Part shown: in pieces, positions 55,905 to 64,000 of the stretch
Layout of the letters: each line of letters begins with the position of its first letter
How positions within the stretch are numbered: position 1 is the first letter of the stretch
Assembly (NCBI RefSeq): GCF_002864685.1
Contig: NZ_NMQZ01000023.1
Coordinates: 1 to 64,000 of the forward strand
Source of the DNA: Alloalcanivorax mobilis
GTDB taxonomy: Bacteria > Pseudomonadota > Gammaproteobacteria > Pseudomonadales > Alcanivoracaceae
Reading direction: 5' to 3'
Length of the DNA: 64,000 bases
Program-made: the position numbers and the translations under genes
The notes under the pieces: model-generated
The model's input: only the letters and a program-made list of their open reading frames with translations
Told to the model about the DNA's origin: nothing
Databases searched by the model: none

Positions 55905-57077
55905 TCACTGATCCAGCGAGCGCGCCACCACCTCTTTCATCACTTCGTTGGCGCCGCCGTAGATCTTTCCTACCCGCGCATCGGTGTACAGGCGGGCAAT
56001 CGGATACTCCTGCATATAGCCGTAGCCGCCATGCAGTTGCAGGCATTCATCGATCACCTGGCAGTTCAGCTGGGTGGTCCACCACTTGGCCATCGCCGCG
56101 GTCGGCACATCCAGGGTGCCGGCCAACACCCGCTCCACGCAGTCGTCCACGAAGCGTTCCGCCACCGTGGCCTGGGTGTGGCACTCAGCGAGCTTGAAAC
56201 GGGTGTTCTGCAGGTCCATCAATCGCTGACCGAACACCTGGCGCTGCTGCACATAGGCCACCGTGTCGGTGATCGCCCGGCGCATGGTGGCGGTGGCCCC
56301 CAAGGCGATCAGCATGCGTTCGCGGGGCAATTGTTCCATCAATTGAATAAAGCCTCGGCCCGGCTCGCCGCCGAGCAGGTTGGCGGCGGGAACGCGCACG
56401 TCGTCGAAAAACAGCTCCGCCGTGTCCTGGCCTTTCTGGCCGATTTTTTCCAGTACCCGACCGCGCCGGAAGCCCTGCACCTGGTCGGTTTCCACCATCA
56501 GCAACGAGATGCCACGGCTGCCCTTGGCGTGGGTGTCGGTTTTCGCGATCACACAGATCAGATCAGCGTGGTAGCCGTTGGTGATGAACGTCTTGGCGCC
56601 GTTGATCACGTAGTGGTCGCCGTCAAGGCGCGCGCTGGTGCGCACCGCTTGCAAGTCGGATCCGGTGCCCGGCTCACTCATGGCGATGGCGGCCACGCGC
56701 TCGCCACTGGCCAGGCGTGGCAGCCATTGGCGCCGTTGCGCCTCGCTGCCGTAATTGAGGATGTAATGGGCAACAATGCCGCTGTGCACATTGAGGCTGA
56801 AGCTGTTCACCAAACCCCGCGCCTGTTCCTGGCAGATCACCGCTTCATGGGCGAAGTTGCCGCCGCCACCGCCGTATTCCTCGGGAATACTGGCGCACAG
56901 CAGCCCCAGCTCACCCAGTTGCGTCCACACTTCCCGGTCCGGGTAGCCCTGGGCCGCCCAGCGGGATTCGCGGGGCGCGAATTCCTGCTCAAAGATCCTG
57001 CGCACCGAGCCCTGCAGAATGCGCAGCTCGTCGTCCATCCAGCGTGGCTCTTGCCAATCACGCTCTTGGTCGTGCAT
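55905..57077 (-). CDS. Acyl-CoA dehydrogenase 2 (long-chain/LCAD type)
   Basis: FAD enzyme of 390 residues. The usual catalytic position near the C terminus reads KIYGGANEVMKEVVARS, with Gly instead of Glu, as in LCAD-type enzymes; there the base is on an earlier helix, and the matching motif here is MEQLPRERMLIAL, with Glu retained. Other motifs are AMSEPGTGSDLQAVRTSA and LHGGYGYMQEYPIARLYTD. It would accept long or branched acyl-CoAs. The ATG at 57077 has an AGGAG Shine-Dalgarno. It follows SDR2 by 9 bases. Confidence 0.92.
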   Translation of the reverse strand: MHDQERDWQEPRWMDDELRILQGSVRRIFEQEFAPRESRWAAQGYPDREVWTQLGELGLLCASIPEEYGGGGGNFAHEAVICQEQARGLVNSFSLNVHSGIVAHYILNYGSEAQRRQWLPRLASGERVAAIAMSEPGTGSDLQAVRTSARLDGDHYVINGAKTFITNGYHADLICVIAKTDTHAKGSRGISLLMVETDQVQGFRRGRVLEKIGQKGQDTAELFFDDVRVPAANLLGGEPGRGFIQLMEQLPRERMLIALGATATMRRAITDTVAYVQQRQVFGQRLMDLQNTRFKLAECHTQATVAERFVDDCVERVLAGTLDVPTAAMAKWWTTQLNCQVIDECLQLHGGYGYMQEYPIARLYTDARVGKIYGGANEVMKEVVARSLDQ

Positions 57078-57086
57078 ATACACTCC

Positions 57087-57908
57087 TCAGGGGCGCCCGC
57101 CACCACAGATGATGGATTGCCCGCTGATGTAGTTGGATTCGGGGAGACAAAACAGGTACACCGCGCCGGCGGCTTCCGCGGCGCTGCCGGCGCGGCCCAG
57201 GGGAATCGACGCCTCCGCCGCTTTCAGGTTGGCCGCCTTGACGCCCACCGGAATTTCCCGGTTCTCGATGTTCACCGTGGTGCGCTGATCGGTGGCCTGG
57301 GTCAGGCGGGTGTTGATCAGGGCGAACGCCACGCAATTGACGTTGACCTTGTAACGGCCCCATTCCTTCGCCATCGCCTTGGTGAGGCCGACGATGCCGG
57401 CTTTGGCCGAGGCATAGTTAACCTGACCGGCGTTGCCCATCACCCCGGAGGTGGAGGAAATATTGACCACCTTGCGGAACACCGCCCTGCCCTGCTCCGC
57501 CTCTTTCTTGGCCTGCTCGCGCAAATAAGGCGCGGCGGCCCGAAGGATGCGAAACGGCGCGGTGAGATGCACCTCGAGAATCGCCGACCACTGCTCGTCG
57601 CTCATCTTCTGAATCACGTTGTCCCAGGTGTAACCGGCGTTATTGACGATGATGTCGAGGCCGCCCAGTTGCTCAATGGCGGTGTTGACGAAACGATCGG
57701 CGAAGCCTTCCTCGGTGACACTGCCCACGCAGGCCACCGCCTTGCCACCGGCGGCGACGATGTCCGCCACGGTCTGCCCGGCCGGTTCCGGGTCGAGGTC
57801 GTTGACCACCACGGCGGCGCCTTCGGCGGCCAGCTTGAGCGCGATTTCCCGGCCAATGCCCCGGCCGGAACCGGACACCAGCGCCACTTTATTTTGTAAT
57901 GCCGTCAT
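57087..57908 (-). CDS. SDR-family oxidoreductase 2, 3-hydroxyacyl-CoA dehydrogenase-like
   Basis: Protein of 273 residues. NAD(P) motif VALVSGSGRGIGREIALKLA, DIIVNNAGYTWDN, catalytic Ser in NISSTSGVMGN and YASAK (YxxxK intact). It is FabG-like with an insertion near residues 215-240. In a beta-oxidation setting it would oxidise 3-hydroxyacyl-CoA to 3-ketoacyl-CoA. Its start codon overlaps the stop of the MaoC gene (ATGA), tying it to the hydratase step. Confidence 0.88.
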   Translation of the reverse strand: MTALQNKVALVSGSGRGIGREIALKLAAEGAAVVVNDLDPEPAGQTVADIVAAGGKAVACVGSVTEEGFADRFVNTAIEQLGGLDIIVNNAGYTWDNVIQKMSDEQWSAILEVHLTAPFRILRAAAPYLREQAKKEAEQGRAVFRKVVNISSTSGVMGNAGQVNYASAKAGIVGLTKAMAKEWGRYKVNVNCVAFALINTRLTQATDQRTTVNIENREIPVGVKAANLKAAEASIPLGRAGSAAEAAGAVYLFCLPESNYISGQSIICGGGRP

Positions 57909-58348
57909 TGTTCTTTCTCCCGGTCCGATATCGGCAGGCACAGCACCGCCTCACCGCTGATTTTGGTTTCGCCCTGCTGATTGCGTGTCACCAGCGCCAG
58001 GGTCGCCAGCCAGTGGCCATCGACCTGTTGCAGTTCGCGCACCTCGCCAGCGCAATGGATCACTTCGCCGACCCGGGTAATGGCGGCGAAGCGCACCTGA
58101 AAGCGGCGGATCGTCGACTGCGGCACCCACTGGGTGAGCAAACGGCCCAGCCAGGCCATCGACAACATGCCGTGGGCGAACACGTCGTCCATACCAGCAC
58201 GGCGGGCGAAATCGATGTCCACATGAATCGGGTTGTGATCGCCGGAGGCCCCGCAGTACAGCGCCAGATCCAGCCGGCTCACCGGCCCCGCGGTGAGCTC
58301 CGGCAACACCATGCCAACGCGCAGATCGGCCATCTTCAATTGCGTCAT
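57905..58348 (-). CDS. MaoC-type (R)-hydratase subunit
   Basis: Hotdog-fold protein of 147 residues with the complete hydratase signature YCGASGDHNPIHVDIDFARR (catalytic Asp and His) and DDVFAHGMLSMAWLGRLL. It hydrates enoyl-CoA to 3-hydroxyacyl-CoA. The neighbouring FAS1-like gene encodes the second hotdog needed for a heterodimer, as in HadAB- and ChsH-type enzymes. Twelve bases separate the two genes. Confidence 0.9.
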   Translation of the reverse strand: MTQLKMADLRVGMVLPELTAGPVSRLDLALYCGASGDHNPIHVDIDFARRAGMDDVFAHGMLSMAWLGRLLTQWVPQSTIRRFQVRFAAITRVGEVIHCAGEVRELQQVDGHWLATLALVTRNQQGETKISGEAVLCLPISDREKEQ

Positions 58349-58360
58349 TTCTGGCCTCCT

Positions 58361-58804
58361 TCAGCCGTTGCGAACCACGGTGACACAACGCAGATCCGCC
58401 ACCGTCGTGCCCTGGTGATCAACCACCCGTGTGTCGCGAACCACGAATTCCAGGGCGCCCCCTTTTTTGCTGTAAATATCGCCAATGCGCTGCTCAAAGG
58501 TGAGGCGCTCGCCGGCGTACACCAGCCGGTGGTACTCAAACCCTTGCTCGCCGTGGAGCACCTTGGCGATGTCGATGCCGAGCAGCGCTCGCAGAGCGCC
58601 GGGGTCCGGCGCCTCCATTTCCAGGCAGAACAGAAAGGTGGGCGGCACCGGCAGGTGCGGATGTCCGGCGGCGCGCGCCGCTTCCAAATCCCGGTACAGC
58701 GGGTCCTGTTCGCCTATGGCGTTAGCGAAAGCGCGCAGACGGCCCGCTTCCACCTCGGCGCTGAACGGCTCAAAACGGTGGCCGATAAAACCTTGATCGA
58801 TCAT
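58361..58804 (-). CDS. FAS1-like dehydratase partner (MaoC N-terminal-type hotdog)
   Basis: Protein of 147 residues, MIDQGFIGHRFEPFSAEVEA at the start, with the FAS1-like dehydratase pattern DPLYRDLEAARAAGHPHLPV, PPTFLF and EQGFEYHRLVYAGERLTFEQ. It lacks the catalytic Asp-His motif, so it should be the non-catalytic, substrate-binding partner of the adjacent MaoC subunit. The start is set by GGGAG upstream; it begins 23 bases after the thiolase stop. Confidence 0.85.
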   Translation of the reverse strand: MIDQGFIGHRFEPFSAEVEAGRLRAFANAIGEQDPLYRDLEAARAAGHPHLPVPPTFLFCLEMEAPDPGALRALLGIDIAKVLHGEQGFEYHRLVYAGERLTFEQRIGDIYSKKGGALEFVVRDTRVVDHQGTTVADLRCVTVVRNG

Positions 58805-58827
58805 TCGTACTCTCCCGACGGGCCGTT

Positions 58828-60012
58828 TCAGGCGTGCTGATACAGCGTCACCACGCAGGCCCCGCCCAGGCCCAGGTTGTGTTGCAGAGCCACCCGCGCA
58901 CCGTCCACCTGGCGATCCTTGGCGTGTCCGCGCAATTGCCAGACCAGCTCGGTGCACTGCGCCAGGCCGGTGGCGCCCAGCGGGTGGCCTTTGGAAAGCA
59001 AACCGCCGGAGGGGTTGGTCACCACCTTGCCGCCATAGGTGTTGTCACCATCCAGGATAAAGCGCTCGGCGGTGCCGGCGCCGGTCAGGCCCAGCCCTTC
59101 GTAGGTGATCAACTCGTTGGCGGTGAAGCAGTCATGCAACTCCACCACGTCAACCTCGGCCGGGCCGACTCCGGCTTGTTCGTAGACCTGGCGGGCGGCG
59201 TCCACGGTCATGTCGTAACCGACCACCTTACGCATATCGCCGGATTCAAAGGTACTCGGTGTGTCCGTCGTCATGGCCTGAGCGGCAATGTAGACGCCGT
59301 TGTCCAGCCCGGCACTCTTGGCGAACGCCTGCGAGCACACCACCACCGCCGCCGCGCCGCAGGTCGGCGGACAACATTGCAATCGGGTCAGCGGGTCGAA
59401 GATCATCGGCGCCGCCATCACCTCTTCCACGCTCACTGGCTTGCGAAATACCGCGAACGGATTGCGTGCCGCATGTTGACGTGCCTTTACGGAAATGTGC
59501 GCGAACGTCTCGGCATTGGCACCGAACTCGCGCATGTAGTCACGGCCGGCGCCGGCAAAGAACTGCGCCGCTCGGGGCGCCGAAGGGTCATAGCCCTGGG
59601 CCCGCTCCATCGCCTCGACCAGGCCGGCCACCGCCGGGCGGCGGTCCTCGAAGGGGCTTTTCAGGGCACCCGGGTTCATTTGCTCGAACCCCACCGCCAG
59701 GGCGCAGTCCACCGCGCCGCTGGCCACCGCTTGGCGGGCCAGGAACAAAGCCGATGAGCCGCTTGAGCAGTTGTTGTTCAGATTAACGATGGGAATGCCC
59801 GACAGCCCAACCTCATAGAGCGCCGCCTGGCCGCAGGTGGAGTCGCCGTAGACATAGCTGGCGTAAGCCTGTTGCACATGGCGGTAATCGATGCCCGCGT
59901 CTTGCAGCGCCAACCGGGCGGCCTGGGCGCCCATCACGTGATAGGACTCGCTGGCACCGGGTTTGCTAAAGGGAATCATCCCCACGCCGGCCAGATACAC
60001 CTTGCTGCTCAT
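58828..60012 (-). CDS. SCP2-type thiolase
   Basis: Protein of 394 residues. The catalytic Cys is Cys82 in NLNNNCSSGSSALF; later motifs are ELHDCFTANELITYEGLGL, the His in LLSKGHPLGATGLAQC and ALQHNLGLGGACVV, whose HN pair marks SCP2/SCPx-type thiolases. It cleaves 3-ketoacyl-CoA, with preference for branched or bulky chains in known members. The ATG at 60012 has a proper Shine-Dalgarno; one two codons earlier does not. It is first in the run thiolase - FAS1-like - MaoC - SDR2 - ACAD2. The 167 bases upstream hold no gene and should contain the promoter. Confidence 0.9.
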   Translation of the reverse strand: MSSKVYLAGVGMIPFSKPGASESYHVMGAQAARLALQDAGIDYRHVQQAYASYVYGDSTCGQAALYEVGLSGIPIVNLNNNCSSGSSALFLARQAVASGAVDCALAVGFEQMNPGALKSPFEDRRPAVAGLVEAMERAQGYDPSAPRAAQFFAGAGRDYMREFGANAETFAHISVKARQHAARNPFAVFRKPVSVEEVMAAPMIFDPLTRLQCCPPTCGAAAVVVCSQAFAKSAGLDNGVYIAAQAMTTDTPSTFESGDMRKVVGYDMTVDAARQVYEQAGVGPAEVDVVELHDCFTANELITYEGLGLTGAGTAERFILDGDNTYGGKVVTNPSGGLLSKGHPLGATGLAQCTELVWQLRGHAKDRQVDGARVALQHNLGLGGACVVTLYQHA

Positions 60013-60179
60013 TGTCATTCTCCCGTTGGCGCTAGCACGGCGCGCCGTGATCAATTGCACCCGTGATCGATGCTGCTTGACCACAAGCATCGCCGCTGCC
60101 AGCGCGCTCACCAATGGCAGGGCGCACCAATTCCATTGGCGAAAAAAAACAGAAACCCGCGCGTGCCCCCGCGCGGATG

Positions 60180-61238
60180 TCAGTTTTGGCCAGCCCGCGG
60201 GCGTGCCAGCGCGCGCCGCAGGCGGGTGTAGCGGTATTCCCCGGGCGGCAGACCCGTCCACTTTTTGAAAGCCCGGTGAAACGTGCTCAGTTCCGAAAAG
60301 CCGACCCGTATCGCCACGTCCTGTAACGAGAGATCCGCGCGCGCCAGATACTCGATCGCCGCATCGCAACGCAGGCTGTCTTTGAGCCCCTGGTAACACT
60401 GCCCTTCGTCGCGCAGGCGACGGCGCAGGGTTTGCGGGGTCATGCCCAGCACTTCCCCAACCTCATCAAGGGTCGGCAGCCCATCGCTGAGGTGGCGCCT
60501 TAGCAAGCGCCGAATGCGCTCCGAACAGGACGTTTCATCGCGATACTTGACCAGCAGGTTGGCCGGCGCCTGGCGGAAGAACTCGCGGATGCTGAGGGGA
60601 TTCTGGACCACCGGCAGATCCAGCCAGCGGGCTTCGAAAGAGAAACCAAAGTTTGGCTGGTTGTAGTGAATCGGTGCCTGAAAGATCAGGTTGGAATTGA
60701 CACTTTGCCGTTCCGCTTCCTGGTAATTAACACGCAGCAGCGGCACCCGGCGCGCCACCAGCCAGGACGCCAGCCCCCAACTGAAGAAGGTAAAAATACG
60801 CCGGGCGTAGGAGTGGCACTCACCTTCGGCGCCGTCACTGACCGACACGGTGGCCAGATTACCGTTCACCGACAGCCGCGCGGTGAAATCGCGAAGGATC
60901 AAATGATAGAACGCAAAGCCCTTACGCAATGCCTGGCCCAGGGTTTCGCACAGAATCAGTTCACGGCACAGGTGAGCGAAGGTGCCCGGCCGCACCGGGT
61001 GGCTGCACAGGCCGAAGAATTCATCCCGCATGGTGCGGCTTAGCAGTGACAACAGCCGCGCATACTGATCCTGTGCCACCCGCGAGCGTGACGATTGCAG
61101 CAGCAGCGGCGGAATCCCGGAGCGTTTCAACAGCGCCCCGGTGTCCACGCCTTGCCGGCGCGCGCCCTCGAGAATGCAGTTCACGTGGAAAATCGAAATG
61201 GTATGCCGGGTCATGACCGGCGCCGTGCTGTCCAGCAT
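60180..61238 (-). CDS. AraC-family transcriptional regulator
   Basis: Regulator of 352 residues. The N-terminal ligand domain (about 20-210) is of the arabinose-binding-like kind found in OruR/ArgR-type AraC proteins (LLSLLSRTMRDEFFGLCSHP). The C-terminal double helix-turn-helix (about 245-345) has LDEVGEVLGMTPQTLRRRLR and LSLQDVAIRVGFSELSTFHR, then GLPPGEYR. It lies between the thiolase-led run and tctAB and is a candidate activator of both. The inducer is unknown. Confidence 0.9.
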   Translation of the reverse strand: MLDSTAPVMTRHTISIFHVNCILEGARRQGVDTGALLKRSGIPPLLLQSSRSRVAQDQYARLLSLLSRTMRDEFFGLCSHPVRPGTFAHLCRELILCETLGQALRKGFAFYHLILRDFTARLSVNGNLATVSVSDGAEGECHSYARRIFTFFSWGLASWLVARRVPLLRVNYQEAERQSVNSNLIFQAPIHYNQPNFGFSFEARWLDLPVVQNPLSIREFFRQAPANLLVKYRDETSCSERIRRLLRRHLSDGLPTLDEVGEVLGMTPQTLRRRLRDEGQCYQGLKDSLRCDAAIEYLARADLSLQDVAIRVGFSELSTFHRAFKKWTGLPPGEYRYTRLRRALARPRAGQN

Positions 61239-61263
61239 TTCGATGTCCTCCCCTGAGTTGCGC

Positions 61264-62775
61264 TCAGCCCGGCACCGCCGCGCGTCGCCGTTTAATCAGC
61301 ACTTTCACCAGCGGGCGTAACGCCAACAGCAGCATCAAGGCGCTGGCAACCAGCAAGGTCGCGCTCACCGGCCGTTCCATGAAAGCCCAGAAATCGCCCC
61401 GTGAAAGCAGCAGCGCCCGGCGCAGGTACTCTTCCATGCCCGGCCCGAGCACGAAGCCAAGCAACAACGGCGCCGCCGGATAACGAAACGCCTGGAGCAC
61501 GTAACCAACCAGGCCAAAGAACAGCGCCACGTAAATGTCGAATACATTGTTGCGGGCGCTGTACACACCCACGCAAACGAACACCAGAATCATCGGGTAA
61601 AGGATGTGATAGGGAATCGACAACATGCGCACCCACAACCCGATCAACGGAATATTGAGCACCAGCAACAGAAGGTTGCCGACCCAGAAGCTCATGACCA
61701 GGCCCCAGAACATGTCCGGGTACTCGACCAGGAAGCGGGGGCCGGGCACGATGCCGTGCAGCATCATCGCGCCCAGCATCAGTGCCATCACGGCGTCACC
61801 GGGAATGCCCAGGGTCAGGGTGGGAATAAACCCGGACTGGGTAGCCGCATTGTTGGCCGCCTCCGGCGCGACGATGCCCTCGACCGCGCCGTTGCCAAAT
61901 CGCTGCGGCTCGCGCGACAGCTTTTTTTCCACGATGTAGGACATGAACGAAGACAGCGTGGCGCCGACGCCGGGCAGCACGCCGATGGAGGTGCCCAGTA
62001 CCGAACCTCGCGCGGCCGGTTTCCAGACCCGGTTCCAATCGTCGCGCTCCGGCATCATCGAGCGCAGCGTCACCGGGTTGGCGGCCTGATCGTCGCGCTT
62101 GCGGCCCACGTTGGCGAGAATCTCGCCAATGCCAAACAAACCCATGGCGATGGCAACCAGATTGACGCCATCGGAAAGCCCGGAAAGGCCGAAGGTAAAG
62201 CGATACTGCCCGGAGGTGACATCGGTGCCGATCATGCCGATCGCCACCCCGGCGATGACCATGGCGATGCCTTTCATCGGTGAGCCGCTGGACAACGACG
62301 ACGACGCCACCAGCCCCATCAACATGATCGCGAAGTATTCGTAGGAACTGAATTGCACCGCGAACGCCGCCACCACCGGCGCGAACCCCATCACCACCAC
62401 AATGGCGAAGGAACTGCCGATGAACGACGCGATCGCGGTCAGGAACAGCGCCACCCCGGCGCGGCCGTTGCGGGCCATGGGGAAACCATCCAGGCAGGTC
62501 ACCGCCGAGGTAATGCTGCCCGGCAGGTTGAGCAGAATGGCGGCGGTGGAGCCGCCGTACATGGTGCCGTAGAAAATCCCCGCCAGCATGATCAACGCCG
62601 AAGTGGGATCAAAATGGTGGGTGATCGGCAACGCCAGGGAGATCGCCGCCAAGGCGCCAATGCCAGGCAACACGCCAACGAACGTGCCGATGGTGACCCC
62701 CACGAAACAGAACAGCAGGGTGCGAAAGCTGAGCGCGGTTTCCAGTCCCAGCGCGATATTATCAAGCAGTTCCAC
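61264..62775 (-). CDS. tctA: Tripartite tricarboxylate transporter TctA, large membrane subunit
   Basis: Membrane protein of 503 residues with about 11-12 helices. Duplicated signature loops are GVLPGIGALAAISLALPITH in the first half and GVLPGVGATLSSFMSYIVEK in the second; AGIFYGTMYGGSTAAILLNL is also typical. It forms the secondary-active import channel with TctB and is served by TctC-type binding proteins. It starts 5 bases after tctB. Two such binding proteins are encoded 7-10 kb away in the same cluster. Confidence 0.95.
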   Translation of the reverse strand: MELLDNIALGLETALSFRTLLFCFVGVTIGTFVGVLPGIGALAAISLALPITHHFDPTSALIMLAGIFYGTMYGGSTAAILLNLPGSITSAVTCLDGFPMARNGRAGVALFLTAIASFIGSSFAIVVVMGFAPVVAAFAVQFSSYEYFAIMLMGLVASSSLSSGSPMKGIAMVIAGVAIGMIGTDVTSGQYRFTFGLSGLSDGVNLVAIAMGLFGIGEILANVGRKRDDQAANPVTLRSMMPERDDWNRVWKPAARGSVLGTSIGVLPGVGATLSSFMSYIVEKKLSREPQRFGNGAVEGIVAPEAANNAATQSGFIPTLTLGIPGDAVMALMLGAMMLHGIVPGPRFLVEYPDMFWGLVMSFWVGNLLLLVLNIPLIGLWVRMLSIPYHILYPMILVFVCVGVYSARNNVFDIYVALFFGLVGYVLQAFRYPAAPLLLGFVLGPGMEEYLRRALLLSRGDFWAFMERPVSATLLVASALMLLLALRPLVKVLIKRRRAAVPG

Positions 62776-62780
62776 GATGC

Positions 62781-63290
62781 TTACCCCTTGAACGCGGCGA
62801 GAGGAATGCCCAGCGCGGTGATGAACAACAGCACGCTCACCACCGACATGACCAAGGCGATCGCGCCGATCGCCAGCGGGCCCAGGGTGCGATCACCCAG
62901 CGCGCTGAGGATCACCAGAGCGATCACCGCCGGCACCATGCCCAGGCGCTCGATCAGAAAGGCGAAACAGAGAATCCCCAACGAGACCATGGTGAAAGGC
63001 CGCCACGGCAGCGGCGGCGCTGGATTGCGCGAGCGCAGCACCTCCACCAGCAACGCCACCGCCACCGCGCACAACAAGCCCCCCAGCACCAGCGGAAAAT
63101 AGCCGGGGCCCATGCGTCTCAGGGAACCGATGGAGTAGCCGCTGGCGATGGCGATCAAAGCGCCGCCGAGCAGGAAGAAACACACCGCGACAACGATTTC
63201 GCCGCGATTCAGCGATGCCGTGACCGGCGTTTGCCGCGGCGGCGCGGAGGCGGCGCCGTTCGCGCCAGAGGATGGATGCGGGGAGGACAT
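62781..63290 (-). CDS. tctB: Tripartite tricarboxylate transporter TctB, small membrane subunit
   Basis: Protein of 169 residues with four membrane helices (EIVVAVCFFLLGGALIAIA, FPLVLGGLLCAVAVALLVE, a third around FTMVSLGILCFAFLIERLG, a fourth around AIALVMSVVSVLLFI). The RRMGPGYFPLVLG loop is the TctB signature. The start MSSPHPSSG follows AGGAG. The hydrophilic N-terminal 25 residues are longer than usual. The 177 bases upstream, towards the thiolase gene, hold no gene. Confidence 0.92.
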   Translation of the reverse strand: MSSPHPSSGANGAASAPPRQTPVTASLNRGEIVVAVCFFLLGGALIAIASGYSIGSLRRMGPGYFPLVLGGLLCAVAVALLVEVLRSRNPAPPLPWRPFTMVSLGILCFAFLIERLGMVPAVIALVILSALGDRTLGPLAIGAIALVMSVVSVLLFITALGIPLAAFKG

Positions 63291-63467
63291 CTCCGATCTC
63301 CTGTTGTTGTTATGTTCCCGGTTGAACCGGCGGTGGTACCCAGAGTGTCGGCGCGCCGCCACCCCGCCAATGGCAAGACACCTCAAAGCACATGGCGGAA
63401 ACGACCAGAAAAGCGCCGCACCGCCACCATTTTTGTCAGATTTCGCCAGGGTGGCGGTGCGCCATGA

Positions 63468-64000
63468 CTACAGCGCGGCGGCGCTGCCCAGAATCGCCGT
63501 GGACTGGCTGGACAAGGTGCCGCCGTTGCCCTGCACGATGGCGGTGTCGGCCTGCCCAGCCTGACGCTCTCCGCCTTCACCGCGCAACTGGCGCACCGCC
63601 TCGATGGTGGCGAAGATGCCGTACATGCCCGGGTGTCCCCAGGAGAGACCGCCACCATTGGTGTTCACCGGCAGCGAGCCGCCCGGCGCGATGTGGCCAT
63701 CCTCGACGAAAGCGCCGCCCTCGCCCTTGGCGCAAAAGCCCAGGTCTTCCAGGAACAGAATGGTGTTGATGGTGAAGGCGTCGTAGAGCTCGGCGATGTG
63801 CATGTCTTTGGCCGTCATGCCGGCCATCTGGTAGGCCGCGGCGCCGGATTGTTTGGCCGCCGTGACGGTGAGGTCCGGCATCGAGGAAATCTGCCGGTGC
63901 CACACGGCGGTGCCGCTGCCCAGCACGTACACCGGCGGCTTGGGCAGGTCGCGGGCACGCTCCGCGCGCACCAGCACATAGGCGCCACCGCCGTCGGTGA
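63468..64000 (-). CDS. Thiolase-family protein, C-terminal part (cut by window end)
   Basis: The frame is open to the end of the window, giving the last 177 residues. Seen are MHIAELYDAFTINTILFLED, the His in GGGLSWGHPGMYGIFATIEA and VQGNGGTLSSQSTAIL; the usual second Cys of classical thiolases is missing, as in acetyl-CoA acetyltransferase-like SCP2 relatives that work with a zinc-ribbon OB-fold (DUF35) partner. The active-site Cys would be in the missing N-terminal half. It is probably part of the same catabolic cluster. Confidence 0.82.
   Translation of the reverse strand, partial: TDGGGAYVLVRAERARDLPKPPVYVLGSGTAVWHRQISSMPDLTVTAAKQSGAAAYQMAGMTAKDMHIAELYDAFTINTILFLEDLGFCAKGEGGAFVEDGHIAPGGSLPVNTNGGGLSWGHPGMYGIFATIEAVRQLRGEGGERQAGQADTAIVQGNGGTLSSQSTAILGSAAAL

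Overview
This 64 kb window is high-GC chromosomal DNA from a gammaproteobacterium. The gene order gacA - uvrC - pgsA - tRNA-Gly/Cys/Leu, the GntR-controlled prpB-prpC-acnD set, thrH, an AlgP-like histone-H1 mimic and a large fatty-acyl/carboxylate catabolic cluster fit the Pseudomonadales/Oceanospirillales. An Alcanivorax-like (Alcanivoracaceae) organism is my best guess; it rests on gene content and not on a search. Coding density is very high. No gap between genes exceeds 300 bases; the longest, about 270 bases upstream of metH, holds a promoter. I see no insertion sequence, phage gene, integrase or CRISPR array.

Layout. (1) 82-5745, minus: the 2-methylcitrate cycle operon (GntR regulator, prpB, prpC, acnD) with two identical 12-bp operators flanking its promoter. 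(2) 5838-18278: housekeeping genes, namely pabB, thrH, cysB, a 5'-nucleotidase, an AlgP-like protein, small unknown proteins, the methionine-salvage operon mtnA-mtnB-mtnD-mtnC, rlmG, tRNA-Pro and a DUF481 outer-membrane protein. (3) 18549-22250: cobalamin-dependent methionine synthase metH. (4) 22368-40137, minus: one long run of closely spaced genes that reads as a hybrid histidine kinase, CheR, a receiver protein, CheB and a receiver-PAS-PilZ protein, then the type II secretion genes gspE-F-G-H-I-J-K-L-M, then a DUF1461 membrane protein and a degenerate PEP-synthase-like protein. gspC and gspD are not in the window. (5) 40347-44064: tRNA-Leu, tRNA-Cys, tRNA-Gly, pgsA, uvrC, gacA. (6) 44291-47688: cstA, a small Cys-Cys-ending protein, an ArsA/Get3-type ATPase and a PaaI-type thioesterase. 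(7) 47812-64000: a carboxylic-acid import and beta-oxidation cluster with GntR and AraC regulators, two CoA ligases, two acyl-CoA dehydrogenases, two SDRs, a MaoC/FAS1-like hydratase pair, two thiolases (one cut by the window edge), TctA/TctB and two separate TctC-type binding proteins.

How the parts work together. Propionyl-CoA from odd-chain or branched substrates handled by the right-hand cluster could be burnt by the methylcitrate cycle on the left. MetH and the Mtn enzymes recycle methionine. The sensory operon runs into gspE with one base between genes, which suggests that a kinase/methylation/PilZ pathway and the type II secretion ATPase are made together.

The most unusual non-coding feature is a set of three long inverted repeats (2713-2882, 6946-7099, 22262-22362). 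Each is built from tandem 7-base units of a different sequence and lies just behind stop codons.
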